Part shown: one piece after another, positions 47,301-59,759 of the stretch | Position numbering within the stretch: position 1 is the stretch's first letter | How the letters are laid out: each line of letters begins with the position of its first letter | Made by a program: the position numbers and the translations under genes | Notes under the pieces: model-generated | Seen by the model: only the letters and a program-made list of their open reading frames with translations | Database searches by the model: none | Told to the model about the DNA's origin: nothing | Source of the DNA: Phaseolus vulgaris | Taxonomy: Eukaryota > Streptophyta > Magnoliopsida > Fabales > Fabaceae | Assembly: GCF_000499845.2 (NCBI RefSeq) | Contig: NC_023757.2 | Coordinates: forward strand, 38,919,162-38,983,161 | DNA: 64,000 bases | Reading direction: 5' to 3'

Positions 47301-48631
47301 AAACTAAACATAGCTTTAGTTATTTTGACAAATATTAAAAGTTTTAAACAATTTTGTGTGCACAAGATCACGATATCTCTACTTGAAAGAGAGATGACAA
47401 GATCTCCAATTAAGCACGAATTTTAACGTTTCTCCAATTCAACAAAGGAAAAGAAAAATCAACATCTTTAATCAAGTGCTTCATCTTTTCTTCACCCAGA
47501 CCTTTGTTGCATATCAAAAAGAATCAACACGATGACACCATCATCAATGTATCCCAAGTTGACTTATCAACAATCACAAATTTCATCATACTTTCTATTA
47601 TGAGTGAAGTTTATGATCTCATATTTTGTAATTTATTTTTTCTAATTTTTTTAAATTTTATCATGAAAGTATCATGTTATTATTTTTGTAACAAACAATT
47701 ACATTAAAAAATAAATAGAGTAGAATAATTTAGTAGAAGTAAATTTAGCAATTGTTTGACAATGGCATAACATCTCTTAATTTGTTAGAATACTTTTTTT
47801 TTTCATTCACATGTCAAGAGTCAATATTAATGATACTTTAACTACATATTTATTTCATAACTCTCCAAAGTGTTTTTTTAAGAATAAAATCATAGCATAA
47901 CTTTGAATTTTTAAGCGAACATCTCACATATATTTAAAGTAGTATTGATATTGATTCAAAATGATGTGAAATTATTATGAACAAGTTTATAACATAAAAT
48001 TTAATCAAATTTGTTGTCATGGTGAAATGTCAAAGTTAACTTTCATTTTTTAAATTTAAAATGTTTAATGTACTTGAAGATACACTATCTCTCCACTTAT
48101 TTACAATTTTCCAGACACTTTTACAAAGATATGGGAAATCAACAATTTTGAAATTTACTCTACAAATTGGACATTGAAAATTTCATTACATGTTTCAATT
48201 CAAGGGATGTTAAGAATAACTATATATTAGAAACCGAAACAACTATAATTTGGTAGAATCATATATAGGAATAACCATGTGATCATATATAGGACACTAA
48301 GGAAGAAAAATGCAGGTGTGATTATAGATAAGCTTACTTAAGCATAAATTAAGTGTTTTAAAAACAAATAATTTAATAAAATTATTTGAAAGTATATATG
48401 ATTCATTAAAATAAATATTTAATTTATTAAAAAACACATTTTTAAAAATAAAGAAAAATAAACCGGCTATATATACTACAAATAAATTTGATCAATTTAT
48501 GTAAATGAGACGGAACTTAATATAAAAGATCTTTACACATAACTTTTACATAACACTCTTACCTTTTTAATTAGTCATTATCAATATTAAAAAAAATACG
48601 TCCATTTTAGATATAGTTAAGATCCGAATGA

Positions 48632-48636
<5 letters not shown>
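47301..48636. other. AT-rich intergenic sequence
   Basis: No gene or bounded repeat recognised. Confidence 0.55.

Positions 48637-48678
<42 letters not shown>
48637..48678. repeat. (TA)n microsatellite
   Basis: About 20 TA units. Confidence 0.95.
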
Positions 48679-48679
<1 letters not shown>

Positions 48680-48889
48680 AGATGCTTCTATAAATAAATA
48701 AATTTGTGAGCAATGCAAAATCTTCTACTAATTGATGAACGATTAGACAGTTAAAAAAATATATGATTTAATAATAATATTGATTTAGCTAACAAACATG
48801 TAATTGACTTGTTTCTATTTATATAACAAGAACAATTACTTATGTGATATTTTTGTTATATATTCTAATTATGATAATTCTTTGTAACT

Positions 48890-49440
48890 TTCTTTATTAT
48901 TTAAAAATAATAATTTATAATTTTTTATTAATAATATAAATAATTTTAGATACTAATAATTTTTAATTTATAAAATAATATATAATTTACACTACATGGA
49001 AATCACGAAATAGAAACCAATTTTTAGAGACAAAAATAATGAGTTGCAATAGTAACTAAATTAGAGACCATTTTAAAAACTAAAAAAAAATTGGTTTCTA
49101 AATTAGTTTCTATTATTCTTAAATAGTTTCGAAATTGGTATCTAATTAGCAAATAAAGTTTTAACTACAAATTATTTAGTTTCTAAATTTGGTCTCAAAA
49201 ACCTTGGTTGCTAATTAGATACCAATTTAGAAACGATTTAACAATAATAGAAACTAATTTAGAAACCAAAATTTTTTATTAGTTTCTAAAATGGTCTCTA
49301 ATTTAGTTACTATTGCAACTAATTATTTTGGTCTATAAAAATTGGTTTCTATTTCATGATTTTCTTGTAGTGTTAGTTAATATAGTAATTAATTATTATT
49401 TTTTTAAATTAATTTTTATTTAATGATTTTTTTAGTAGTG
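48890..49440. mobile_element. Older CACTA-type MITE copy hosting a younger one
   Basis: Left of the inner element is 'attaataatataaataattttagatactaataatttttaatttataaaataat'. Right of it is 'gttaatatagtaattaattatt...ttaatgatttttttagtagtg', ending at 49440. Joined together these follow the family order seen at 6.2-6.8 and 17.1-17.4 kb. Confidence 0.7.
48990..49372. mobile_element. CACTA-type MITE, complete, 383 bp
   Basis: It begins CACTACATGGAAATCACG and ends CATGATTTTCTTGTAGTG. The first and last ~50 bases are near-perfect inverted repeats ('gaaatagaaaccaatttttagagacaaaaataa' against 'ttattttggtctataaaaattggtttctatttc'). TTA on both sides (48987-48989 and 49373-49375). The internal halves are also largely inverted copies, so the whole element could form a long hairpin. 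It has no coding capacity. Confidence 0.92.
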
Positions 49441-49838
49441 AGTATCTTGTGTTTGAAAGTCTCACAAATTAATAAGCTTTAGTTATAATTAACAAGTTCA
49501 AAATTCAACATAATTCATTGGGTAAAGAAGAAGTATAACTTCTTAATCCACATAAATCATGTCCTTGAGATTGAAGAAGGTCTTGCACAAAGTCATAGAT
49601 GTCAGGCAGTCCGTGTTTTTTGAGTGAAGGGGGTTTAATGGACGGAGTGTTAGTGGCTAATGAAGTCCTAGAAGAAGTGAAGAGAAAAAAGAGTAGTTGT
49701 GTCTTTTTCAAGATAGATTACGAGAAAGTGTATGACTCGGTTAACTAGGACTTTGTTTATTATATGTTACATAGGCTTAGTTTTTGTGAGAAATGGATTG
49801 GCTGGATAAGGGCGTGTCTTGAATCCTCGTAGATTTTC

Positions 49839-50237
49839 GTGATAGTTAATGGAAGTCCAACTCAAGAGATTAAACTTAGGAAGGGGTTGAGACAAGGTGA
49901 TCTTTTAGCGTCGTTTCTCTTTTTAATAGTGGTTGAGGGACTAGCTGGCGTGGTAAGGAACATGGTGGAGAAAGAGATGATAGAGAGTCTAATCATTGGT
50001 GATAAGCTTATAAATGTGAATATTCTACAGTATGTGGATGACACCCTGTTCTTCTGTAAAGCGAATCCCCTAAGTGTGTTTGTGATTAAGGCTTTGCTTA
50101 ATTGTTTTGAACTGGCATCAGGTTTAAAGGTAAATGTTACAAAGAGTCACATTGGAGGGGTGGGATGCAGTCAGCATCTGCTACAGTGTTGTGCTACAGT
50201 CCTTAATTGTGAGGTAATGAAAATTCATTTTAAGTAA
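49839..50237 (+). pseudogene. LINE reverse transcriptase palm fragment
   Basis: 132 codons open from a chance methionine. It contains GLRQGDLLASFLFLIVVEGL, the catalytic YVDDTLFF, and ALLNCFELASGLKVNVTKS, and ends at HFK with a stop just before LGLPVRGC continues in the same frame. It is part of an ORF2 polyprotein and not a separate gene. Confidence 0.88.
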
Positions 50238-51186
50238 TTGGGGTTGCCTGTAAGGGGATGTCATAAAAGAAGAAGTTTTTGGGAAGGGGTGCTGGAGAGA
50301 GTGAGAAAGAGGCTAGGAAGATGGAAAGGCAAGTTCATCTGAATGGCGGGACGCTTGTGTATGATTAAGTTTGTGTTATCCTCTCTTCCTCTATTCTTTT
50401 TGTCGCTTTTCAGAATGCCAATCATGGTGGCAAAGGAGCTAGAGAGGCTACAGAGGGACTTTCTTTGGGGATGGGGCTCGAAAGAAAGGAAGATAGTGTG
50501 GGCCTCGTGGGACAAAGTTTGCAAATCAAAATGAGTGGGGGGTTTGGAATGTTAGAGTTGAGAAAGTTTAATATGGCGATTTTAGGGAAGTGGATATGGT
50601 GCTTGGGTAGTGGTGAAAATGGTATGTGGAAAGAAGTGGTGGCTTCCAAGTACGGTGGTTGGAGAAATCTAAGGGCTCAAAGGAGTAGTAGGTTAAATTC
50701 TTTATGGTGGAAGATTTGAAGGTGGTCTGGAGTTTGAAGGGTGGAAAGAAAATTTTGAGGACAATGTTCTCTGAGAGGTTGGGAATGGGAGGGAGATTAG
50801 TCTGTGAGAGGATATTTGGGTAGAGAACGAAGCACTTAAAGATAAATTTTTGAGACTTTTCTCAATTTGTTCTCGCAGGGAAGCCAAGCTAAGGCAATGA
50901 AGGGAGTGGGTAACAATCGCGAGTGGACTTGGAAGATAGGATGGAGGAGGAATTTATTTGACTGGGAAAAGGATCAGGAGCAAGAGTTGATAATGTTGAT
51001 GGAGAGGAAGACTATTAATGGAGAAAATGAGGATAAGTGGGCTTGGAAAGGGAGTGATAGTGCATGGTTTACAGTCCAATCTGCTTACAAAGTTTTATAA
51101 GGTGAAGTTTAGGGGGAAGATAGTGATATGTAGGAGGGTTTTGGAGGATTAAGGCACAACCATCAGTTCTTGTTACAGCTTGGAGG

Positions 51187-51570
51187 GTGTTGGAGGATAA
51201 AATTGCGTTTAAAGTTAATTTGGTAAAAGGGGGGATAACGGTGGATAGTAGTATTTGCAGCATGTGCGGGGAAGACGCGGAAACAACATTTCACTTGTTT
51301 TGTACATGTAGGGTAGCTTGGTTAGTTTGGTTCAAGTGTTATGAGTGGGTGGGACTAGCTTCAACGGTTCATCAGGATCCAAAACTGCACTTTTCAATGT
51401 TTAGGATGATGGAGGAAAGCAAAGATGTCAATCGGATATGGTACTGTGTGTGGATAGCAGTCATAGGTGAATTGTGGAAACACATAAACAAAAGGGTTTT
51501 CAAGAAGGGGCGTATAGACTATATTGAGATCTTCACGATGGTAATCCAATTTCGGGTCATTTCTTGGTGA
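51187..51570 (+). pseudogene. LINE zf-RVT C-terminal fragment
   Basis: 127 codons: LEDKIAFKVNLVKGGITVDS, then CSMCGEDAETTFHLFCTCRV (the CxxC...H...C zinc-knuckle-like motif of the zf-RVT domain), WLVWFKCYEWVGL, and VIGELWKHINKRVFKKG. This is the usual C-terminus of plant LINE ORF2. The equivalent segment is at 12940-13240. Confidence 0.88.
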
Positions 51571-51941
51571 ACATATTCTTATTCTTTCTGCCATAATCTC
51601 TTCGATCCCTTCATTTGCAGGTTTGGTCATGTGTTACCTCAAAGGTACGCTTAGCATGTTTTTCTTACACTGATTGGTTTCTCAAACCATTGGTATGCAT
51701 GAGATCCATTAAAAAGAAAGGTTAGAGGGTTAAGGTTGGGATGAGTAGGTTTTCTTAACGTTAGAGGTGACTATTTTTGTATCTTTGGGTGTGGGGTAGG
51801 CGTCGTGGTGTCGTGTTGTCTGCTCTAAAAGCTTTCAAAGCGAGTTGTAGGTTGAAGGACGTCTCTCTTTTTTTGTATAAGGATTGAGATATTCCTAAAA
51901 TATTTCAATTATTTATTTTTTTTATTATCGATAAAAAAAAT

Positions 51942-54900
51942 ATTGTTTATTTGAATCTTAGTGTTTGACTGATCATTTAGATACATGATATTTTTTTTTC
52001 ATCATTCTATTGTTGGAAAGCATTCATTAAATTTTCCTTAAAAATTACTATCTTTTTTAATAGATTTTTTTCTACTATATATTTTTTTATCAAGAAAGCT
52101 GGAACTTGAATTATTATTTAAAGATTCCGAAGTCAACTCCAATCTAACCTATAACATCTTGGTTAATATTAACACATATAATTGAGTAAATACAAGCCAC
52201 TATAAATGCTAGTAAATAATATAATTTGTTTTTATTAAATACTAAGGATTTATTTTTAAATAACTGTTAGAAATTTAATATATAGAGTTCGAAAAAAAGA
52301 TAATATGTTGAAAGGGATTGACAATTACATGTAAATATGAATTTATTAAATAGAAATGTATTTAACATATTACATTTTTTTATTAATAACTTTTTTTTTC
52401 ATGTATAGATAGCAAGTGTGAAGATAAACTGCAAAGATAATGTGGACCTAGTGACCTATACATTAAAAAAATGTAAGGGATATAAAGGCCCACTTAATCC
52501 CCAAAATATTATTCCCTCCTATCCTCGACATGATTCAAAAAAATATTAGTTAAATCTATAAAATATTTACAATTATTATGCAATTTAAATTTATTTATTT
52601 AGTTATTCTTATTAAATATTATAAATATTTATGTTTTTATTAATAAATAAAAAATAATTTTAAAAGTTTAAATTAAATTTAGTATATTGATAATATTTTT
52701 TAAAAACTGGTTATTTTTATTGGTATAGAAAATTCTTATATAAAGAAAAAGACAAAGAGAAAATATACTATTATGATTCGTAATATGTTATGTTTAACCA
52801 CCGTCACATTTTACACTTATGATGTGTTTGAATAAGTAATTTCAAATTCAATCACTGTTTTTTTAACGTGAACAAGAAGATAGTGACCATTTGACCTCGT
52901 ATTCAAAATAATAATAATAATTATTATTATTATTATTATTATTATCCAAAAAAATCATTTATTCGTCCCTGGCCTATTAAATAACTGAATTTTTGTCATC
53001 AACTCCAACAAGTACGGGCAAATAATTTAAGTGAAATAGAATGGATATAAAAATATATAAATATGAATGAAATTAATATTTTTTAAAATAAAAACTATAT
53101 ATATATATACTCGATTACGTATATAAACAAAAGGAAAGTATAGTCAGGAAAAGATTAAGAACTACAATAACTGAGGGTAAAAAAATGTAATCCATCGATA
53201 TTTTTGTGCAAAATTGCAAAGAAATAAAACACCATAGGGTAAGTCATAAGATTTCATGGATCAAACTAGAATAATAAATACAATCTTATTGTAAATTAAT
53301 TTTTTAAATATAACAAATGAATGACATACATTTAATTGTTTTTTAAAAGAAGATATTTTTTTATCCCGTTACTCTATACTATACTATATCCTTCCATTTA
53401 TATCTTCAAAAATTACATAATATTAAATATATTTTGTATGTTATAAAGAGTTTTTATTAGTCTCATTCATTTTGTTTTTCGAGAGACTAACAAATTGTTA
53501 AGTAATAACTAATTATTGCATAAGATGAATTTAAAAATGAGTTTGAGTTTTCATATTAAGTAAAGAATAAAAAAATTTAAGAAAATCTACCAACTTTTCG
53601 TCTTTAAGATTTTTAGTATTATAATTTTATATAGAGATTGTTTATGGTTTATTGATGTCAAATTTTATCTGATCTTGAAAAAATTCAAAGAGTAATATTA
53701 GAATTGACTATTCAAGTCAAGTCTTGGTGATTAACTCAAACATATGTTTTTTTATTTCTATTTATCATGTACATGTATATTTATTTATCTTTATATCTCC
53801 TGTGTCTGATTTTTAATTTTTTCGTGGAATGCTAGTTTACTAATTTAACCCCAAAAAAAAATATGATAACAAACTGATATTTGATTCTCTTTATTCCTAT
53901 AGATAAAAATTCTGAAATTTAAATTTCTATTATTTTTATTTTATTTGGATTAAATTTAAAATTTAGTAAACCTAAGATAAATATATCATACTTTTTTATA
54001 ATTTTAATTTACTTATATTTTTAAATTATTTATTTTATATTTATATTTTGGTTTCTAAAAAAATTATAATTACAAGACCTAAAATTTTAGTAGATATAAA
54101 TTATATATATATATATATATAAATTTTTAAAAAATAATTAAATTAGAAATATTTTAAAGAAAAAAATAATGAATTATTATATTAATTAAATTATATATTA
54201 TTTTATAAAAAAATAGTACTTAAAATCATTTCTACTATTAATAAAATTTATATAATAATTTTTAAAATAAAATTTAACATTAATTACATCTACCAATATT
54301 TAGATTATAAATTATTCATTATAAAGATATTATAGCACAAATCTTCAATATTCTGTTAAAAAACTCTTCAATTCTTAAAAGTCATTGAATTCCTTGTTAA
54401 TAAAATATATGTATAATAACTAAAAAGCCTCTTTTTTTTCAAACAAACATGAGGTGAGATGACAATAAATAAAGAATACATATATAAAAATGAGTTAACT
54501 AAATAATATTACTATCCAATGCCTTCTCCGTAACATACTAATTTATCTATATACCTCTAAAATTGATGAGAAGAAAGTATGAAAAGATACCAACCAAACC
54601 ATAAAAATAATAATAACATACACAAGTATGTAAATTAGTGGTAAAAGGTGATTTTAAAATGGATAGATTCAACCGAAATATTATAAAACTAAATTGGAAT
54701 GAACTAAATTAAATTATTTTATATTGGATAATAAATTTATTGAATTTATTATTATTAAATGATATTAAAGAAATTTAAAAAATATAATTTAGAAATAATT
54801 GAATTTTTTTTAAAATAAATTAGTAGAAGTGGTTTTTATGTAATAAACTTGAATTTCATATTTGATTTAGTAGAATTTAAATATGTTTGAAGACAGCATT

Positions 54901-56563
54901 AGCATTAGAGTATATTCCGTTACAGAGAATTGTGGATGGCAGTGAGGTTGTTGTGAAGAAATGTGATTGATTAGATTAGAGATTTGAAAATGAGAGTGGT
55001 TAAGGTGGTGGGTTCTCCTTGTTTGCTTAAGTACATGTAATTAGCTGGCAATCACTCCTTTTATCACTCCTTTTGCCCAATCTTACTTTCTCCTACTTTT
55101 CCTTTTCCTCCTTTCATCTCATTTCATTTCACAAATCTCATTATTATGCCATCCATTTTGCTTACACTTTATCTTATACACTTTCTTATTATCATTATTC
55201 TCCCACTTTCTTTCCTCTTCTTACTACTTCATCCAAATCTATTCTTACTTCACTCATTCTAACCAATCTTCCTAATCCTAAATTAATCAACAATTTTTAT
55301 TTCAAATTTAACTTTTTGGGTCACACTTTCACTCTTCCTTTCCTTAAAATAAATAAAAATCCAATTTTTTTTCTTTATATTTCTCTAAACAAAAAATCAA
55401 ACTATACGAGTTTATTAAAGATAAAAATCTTTTAGAAGGTTTTATTTATATATTTAAAGTATTAAACGTAAGTATTTACTATTATATTTATCTTTATAAT
55501 ATCGCTTGCTTTGTTTTTAATCATCAGGAAATCTATTGTTTTCTTATGCTTTTAAGGCTTTATTTGTGTTATTTAAAATTTTAATTCTTAGTTATATATT
55601 TTTTATTTAAATGTTAGTGAATATCAGTATTTTATTTTTAAAATAAATTGAGAGGTAAATATTATTTTATTAAATTATAAAATAGAGATATTACTTTATT
55701 AAAAACATAATAGAAATGAATATCATTAACAAATTAAGGGGAGTATATATATTTTATTAAAATTTAAATTAAATAAGTGTATATTTTAAAATTAAAGGAA
55801 TATCAATGTTATAACATTAGATTAGATAAGTGCAAATTTTTTAAAAAAAACTTTCATATAATAAAAAGAATGCATAATAATAAAAGTTGTTTAGTTTAGA
55901 GTTAATTCAAACTATAAGCTTTCTTCTCTTCTTTTTCAAATTAGAAGCTATTTTACTTTAAAAACGCAAATATTGGTTTAGTATTTACTAAATTGAGTTT
56001 GTGCCCTGTTCGATGCTTATAAGTTTTTTTGGGTTGAAGTTCCAAAAATTATTAGGACATGTAATGCTATGAAATATTTGACATTTTAAGAGAAAAATAG
56101 TTAGTTATTAAAAGTCCTGCAAATTTTCATATTGATATAATACTTAATTATTTTTTATTAGTTCAATTTTGAAAACCTATTGTACTTGTCACTTGTTATA
56201 CCTATGTATAATTAATTAATAAGAACTGATACTATTTTATGAATTCAAATATATTTAATGGAAAACTATTTTTTTCATATAAGGTATTCTGATTATAAAT
56301 TTTTGATACTGACAAGTGAGTCATAATAAAAAAAAAATGTAAATGTAAACTAATAGTATTATAAATTGCTGAGCATATATAATTTTTATATTAGAATTGA
56401 TATATTTTTACTTTTAATTCTGATTGTATATAAATCATATTTTAAGGTAAAAAGTTAAAAATAAAGAAATAGACTTTGCTCTATATATTAGTATATCAAA
56501 TATAAATAAATAAATTAATATATATATATATTTTTATAGACATTATTTTTTATATAACAATTG
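51942..56563. other. AT-rich intergenic sequence
   Basis: No gene. About 54150-54310 is a CACTA-type MITE relic. A mirrored (AAT)n(ATT)n tract is at 52905-52945 and (AT)n tracts at 53096-53109 and 54103-54120. About 54880-55260 is less AT-rich on the left and TC-rich on the right, promoter-like, but the Ser/Leu/Phe-rich ORF at 55073-55435 looks like chance. Confidence 0.55.
52905..52945. repeat. (AAT)n(ATT)n self-complementary microsatellite
   Basis: AAT units run directly into ATT units, giving a near-perfect palindrome of about 40 bases that can fold on itself. Confidence 0.9.
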
Positions 56564-56637
56564 GACCTATTGGCTGAGTTAGTTATAGTGTCGTGCTTAT
56601 AACGCGAAGGTTGCAGATTCGAGATCTGCATGGGCTG
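56564..56637 (+). tRNA. tRNA-Ile-like gene, anticodon TAT, probably decaying
   Basis: 74 nt. The anticodon stem TCGTG/CGCGA encloses CTTATAA, so the anticodon reads TAT (56598-56600). The T arm GCAGA-TTCGAGA-TCTGC is fully paired and holds a good B-box (GATTCGAGATC). The D arm GCTG-AGTTAGTTA-TAGT pairs with two G-T wobbles. The acceptor GACCTAT/ATGGGCT has one A-C mismatch and two wobbles. The sequence closely follows the common plant nuclear tRNA-Ile(AAT), from which one anticodon-loop change would give TAT. Real plant tRNA-Ile(TAT) genes, as far as I recall, carry an intron, which is absent here. A T-run (56652-56660) downstream could terminate pol III. It may be a pseudogene or a new isoacceptor. 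Confidence 0.7.
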
Positions 56638-59182
56638 TTGTATTTTTGAACATTTTTTTTTATTTATATATTTATTATGGTGTACACATGTCTTTATTAT
56701 TCTACAAAATATATTTTGTAGTTGTTTTTATAAATAATTAAAATATTGTCCACAATTTATTTCACAATTGTTTGTATGAATGTATTTTTTTAATTTAATA
56801 GAATTTTTTATTTTAATAATTATAAAAAAAAGATCTTTTATGATCATAAGAAAATACATATACACATGTATTTTCACTAATATACATAATAAATCAGAAA
56901 TTGAAATGATAGTGTATTCTAAATGACAAGCATAAAACCATATCCAGTTCAGTGAACCAGATAAGCAATAAATTAGAGTAGAAAGGGATTATAATAGAAT
57001 AATGAATTAAGCTTTAAGTACTGACACATTGAGTATAGAAGTGAAACACATTAGTGTTAATAATGGTAATGTGAACAGGAATAGGAAGACAAAAGAAAAT
57101 TAGTTGTTCTTGGTTGGAATTTGGCAACAGCATTGTGGGTGGTTTTGTTTTGTCCAGCGTCAGGAGTGAAGAGGCGTGTAATGCACGTGTACAGGTTTTG
57201 CGACAATTGCATGGAAATGCATGTACTCTTTTGTCAGTGTATCACTGACACCTTCTACCAAACACACATGCCCGACACCATGAGAGAAAGTTTGTCATTT
57301 TGATTTAACCCACAACTTTGTCTTTCCCATTTCCCCATTATCCAATTACTCTTCTCTCTTCTTATTCCCATTCCTTATTCTACTGTTACCTCTCTCATTC
57401 CAATTTCATTTCTCATTCTCATTCATTATGGTTAGAAGCACGTTCAGGAAAATCATACATAAATCTTTATTAAACTAACTAATTTCATTCACAAAGTTTT
57501 AACTTTTCTTCTCTATTTTTGTGCTGAATTTAAAAAAATGAAGTTTGTGAATAATAGTTAATGCTATATCCTTACATTTTAAATAATTTAACAAAAAAAA
57601 AGTTACTTTAATGAATGATTATTACTATACTCTATTTTATAGAATCTAAATACAAGAGTTAAATTTTAAATAATGTGTCTGTCAAATTTCTTGTGAAATT
57701 CTTAAAGTTGAATTTGTGTGGAGTTTAAGAAACTAAATTTATCACAGTTCATTAATATTTATATTTGAATTTTTTTAATCTGATATGGTTAAACAAGTGT
57801 AAGATTTTTTTTTATCAAGCAAGCAAGTGAAGCAAGTGTTAAACAAGTGAAGATAAATGGTCATTTTAGTCTTTTTAGGTGAACATTATGGTTGTATTTA
57901 ATTGGTATGTTGTTTGACAATATCACGATATTTTTTTCATTCTATATTTTTACTCATCTCTGTTTTTTCTAAAAAACAAAAAGAAATGTAAAGGAAATAT
58001 ATAATTCTTTAAGATTAATCAATCATTTATAACTCAATCTTAAATATATAAACGTGATAACATTGAAAGAGTGTTGTTAATAATAATTATATTCCACTCA
58101 AACTTAATTACTTTCTATAAAAAAAGAAGAAGTTAATAGAACATTTAAAATACATTATTCAAAAAATTATATATAGCTAGAAATTTAGTTATTTATATGG
58201 ACTTGGTTTATAGATATTTTAAGATTTTGTTCAATAATGTGCAGACAAAATATGAGATCACCTACAATTTTTTTTCGTAGTTGTCGTATACACAAGATAT
58301 TTAATTTATAAGTAATGACATAAAAATAATAATTATTTTTATTTTTGTATATATTTTAATTTTAATTGTTGTTGTAAGTGTGTAATTAAATTAAATTCTA
58401 CACCTGTAAGAGTCTTATCATGTCTCTATTGTCCAGATGTAAAATATCTTTTTGATGTGTTATGTAAAAATGTCACATTCATAATATTTAATATTTTGTA
58501 ATTAAATAAATTTAACTATAATTGTTTCATTTAAATGTAAATATACAATTAACAAGTATATTATTTAACATTTTGAAATTAAATAAATTATATCAAAATT
58601 ATTTAACATCAACGTAAATATGCAATTACAATCATAATTAATATTTTGTGGTTCATTAATATATTTTATCATAAAATTCAGTATCAACATTAATATTTCC
58701 TGAGTTAAACTTCAGGATATAAAAAAAAAATTACCTGTTTCTTTAAAGTTGAAACCCTAATCTTAATTACTGTATAATAATTTCAAAATATATACATAAA
58801 CATGTTTAACTATTATTTAAATTAAATTTTAATTCAAAATAAAAATTGCAAGATGATGTATAAAAAGTTTATTTATGTTTCTTAACCTATTTTCCAATTC
58901 CAACCAATAATTGGACATCGCCAATGACCTTTTTATAACCAATTTTATTTATTTCTAAGGCATATATAATGTCACTTGCCATATACACAAACAACATATC
59001 TCAAGGGTTGAACTTAATCATATATTCCAAATAATTAAAGGAAATTATTAAATCAACATCCAATCTATTTTTCTTTTTCATTGTAGATGGAAACCTATAC
59101 TATTAATCCATATAACTTTCATCTAACCATGGATGATGCCAAGGAAGCTCACATATACGGAAGTGAAATTGTTTGAGACTTA
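56638..59182. other. Intergenic sequence with one unique island
   Basis: About 57060-57450 is less AT-rich, with 'gtaatgcacgtgtacagg', 'tgcatggaaatgcatg' and then a CT-rich stretch, like a promoter and leader. The 60-codon ORF at 57121 has no family resemblance. The remainder is AT-rich with no gene. Confidence 0.4.
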
Positions 59183-59570
59183 TATTACGAAGTGGACTTT
59201 AAGCCTAACTCAACCCCATAAAACCGGCTCATAGGGTTGAGGTCTGCACCCATTTATATATTATGAAATGTCCTTATCTCTAGTCGATGTGGGATCTCCA
59301 ACACACCCCCCTCACGCCGAGAGTGATAGATAGAAGCTCGTGCGTGGGACTATATATTTTGGGTGGTCCGATAGCGGCCCGATAGCGGGTGGCACGATAG
59401 GTCCAACACAAATACTCGCTAGGATAGGCTCAAAATGGCTCTGATACCATATTACGAAGTGGACTTTAAGCCTAACTCAACCCCATAAAACCGGCTCATA
59501 GGGTTGAGGTCTGCACCCATTTATATATTATGAAATGTCCTTATCTCTAGTCGATGTGGGATCTCCAACA
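59183..59570 (-). mobile_element. TRIM retrotransposon, copy 2 (complete, identical LTRs)
   Basis: 388 bp on the - strand. Two 121-bp LTRs (59183-59303 and 59450-59570) appear identical base for base. In the element's own direction they start TGTTGGAGATCCCACATCG and end CTTCGTAATA. The first is followed by TGGTATCAGAGCC, a perfect initiator-Met tRNA primer site (59447-59435). A G-rich tract, GTGAGGGGGGTG, precedes the second. The target duplication is ACTTA (59178-59182 and 59571-59575), perfect. There is no coding capacity. Identical LTRs mean a recent insertion. Confidence 0.96.
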
Positions 59571-59759
59571 ACTTACTCGTTGATGATCAAAATACAACAA
59601 TAAGGACGCCATTAAAACAACTAGGAACATACAACAACACATTACTTCGTCACCGTAAAACATACAATACATTATTCCATTCATTGTATACATGTCATTA
59701 AAAGGAACTCCAAGCCACGCAGAGGAAAGAACAAACATTATAAAACACACAAAAAAAAA

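Larger units (their letters stand above)
49548..51941 (+). mobile_element. 5'-truncated LINE with RT and zinc-finger regions
   Basis: ORF2 remains from mid-RT to the 3' end: IMSLRLKKVLHKVIDVRQSV (about 49557), GVLVANEVLEEVKRKKSSC, FFKIDYEKVYDSVN, then VNGSPTQEIKLRKGLRQGDL and the catalytic box YVDDTLFFCK (50031-50060). FWEGVLERVRKRLGRWKGK, MAGRLCMIKFVLSSLP, WKIGWRRNLFDWEKD and the zf-RVT motif CSMCGEDAETTFHLFCTC (about 51258-51311) follow, and an AT-rich tail to 'cgataaaaaaaatatt'. The catalytic aspartates are intact, but stops and several frameshifts separate the blocks. Confidence 0.9.
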
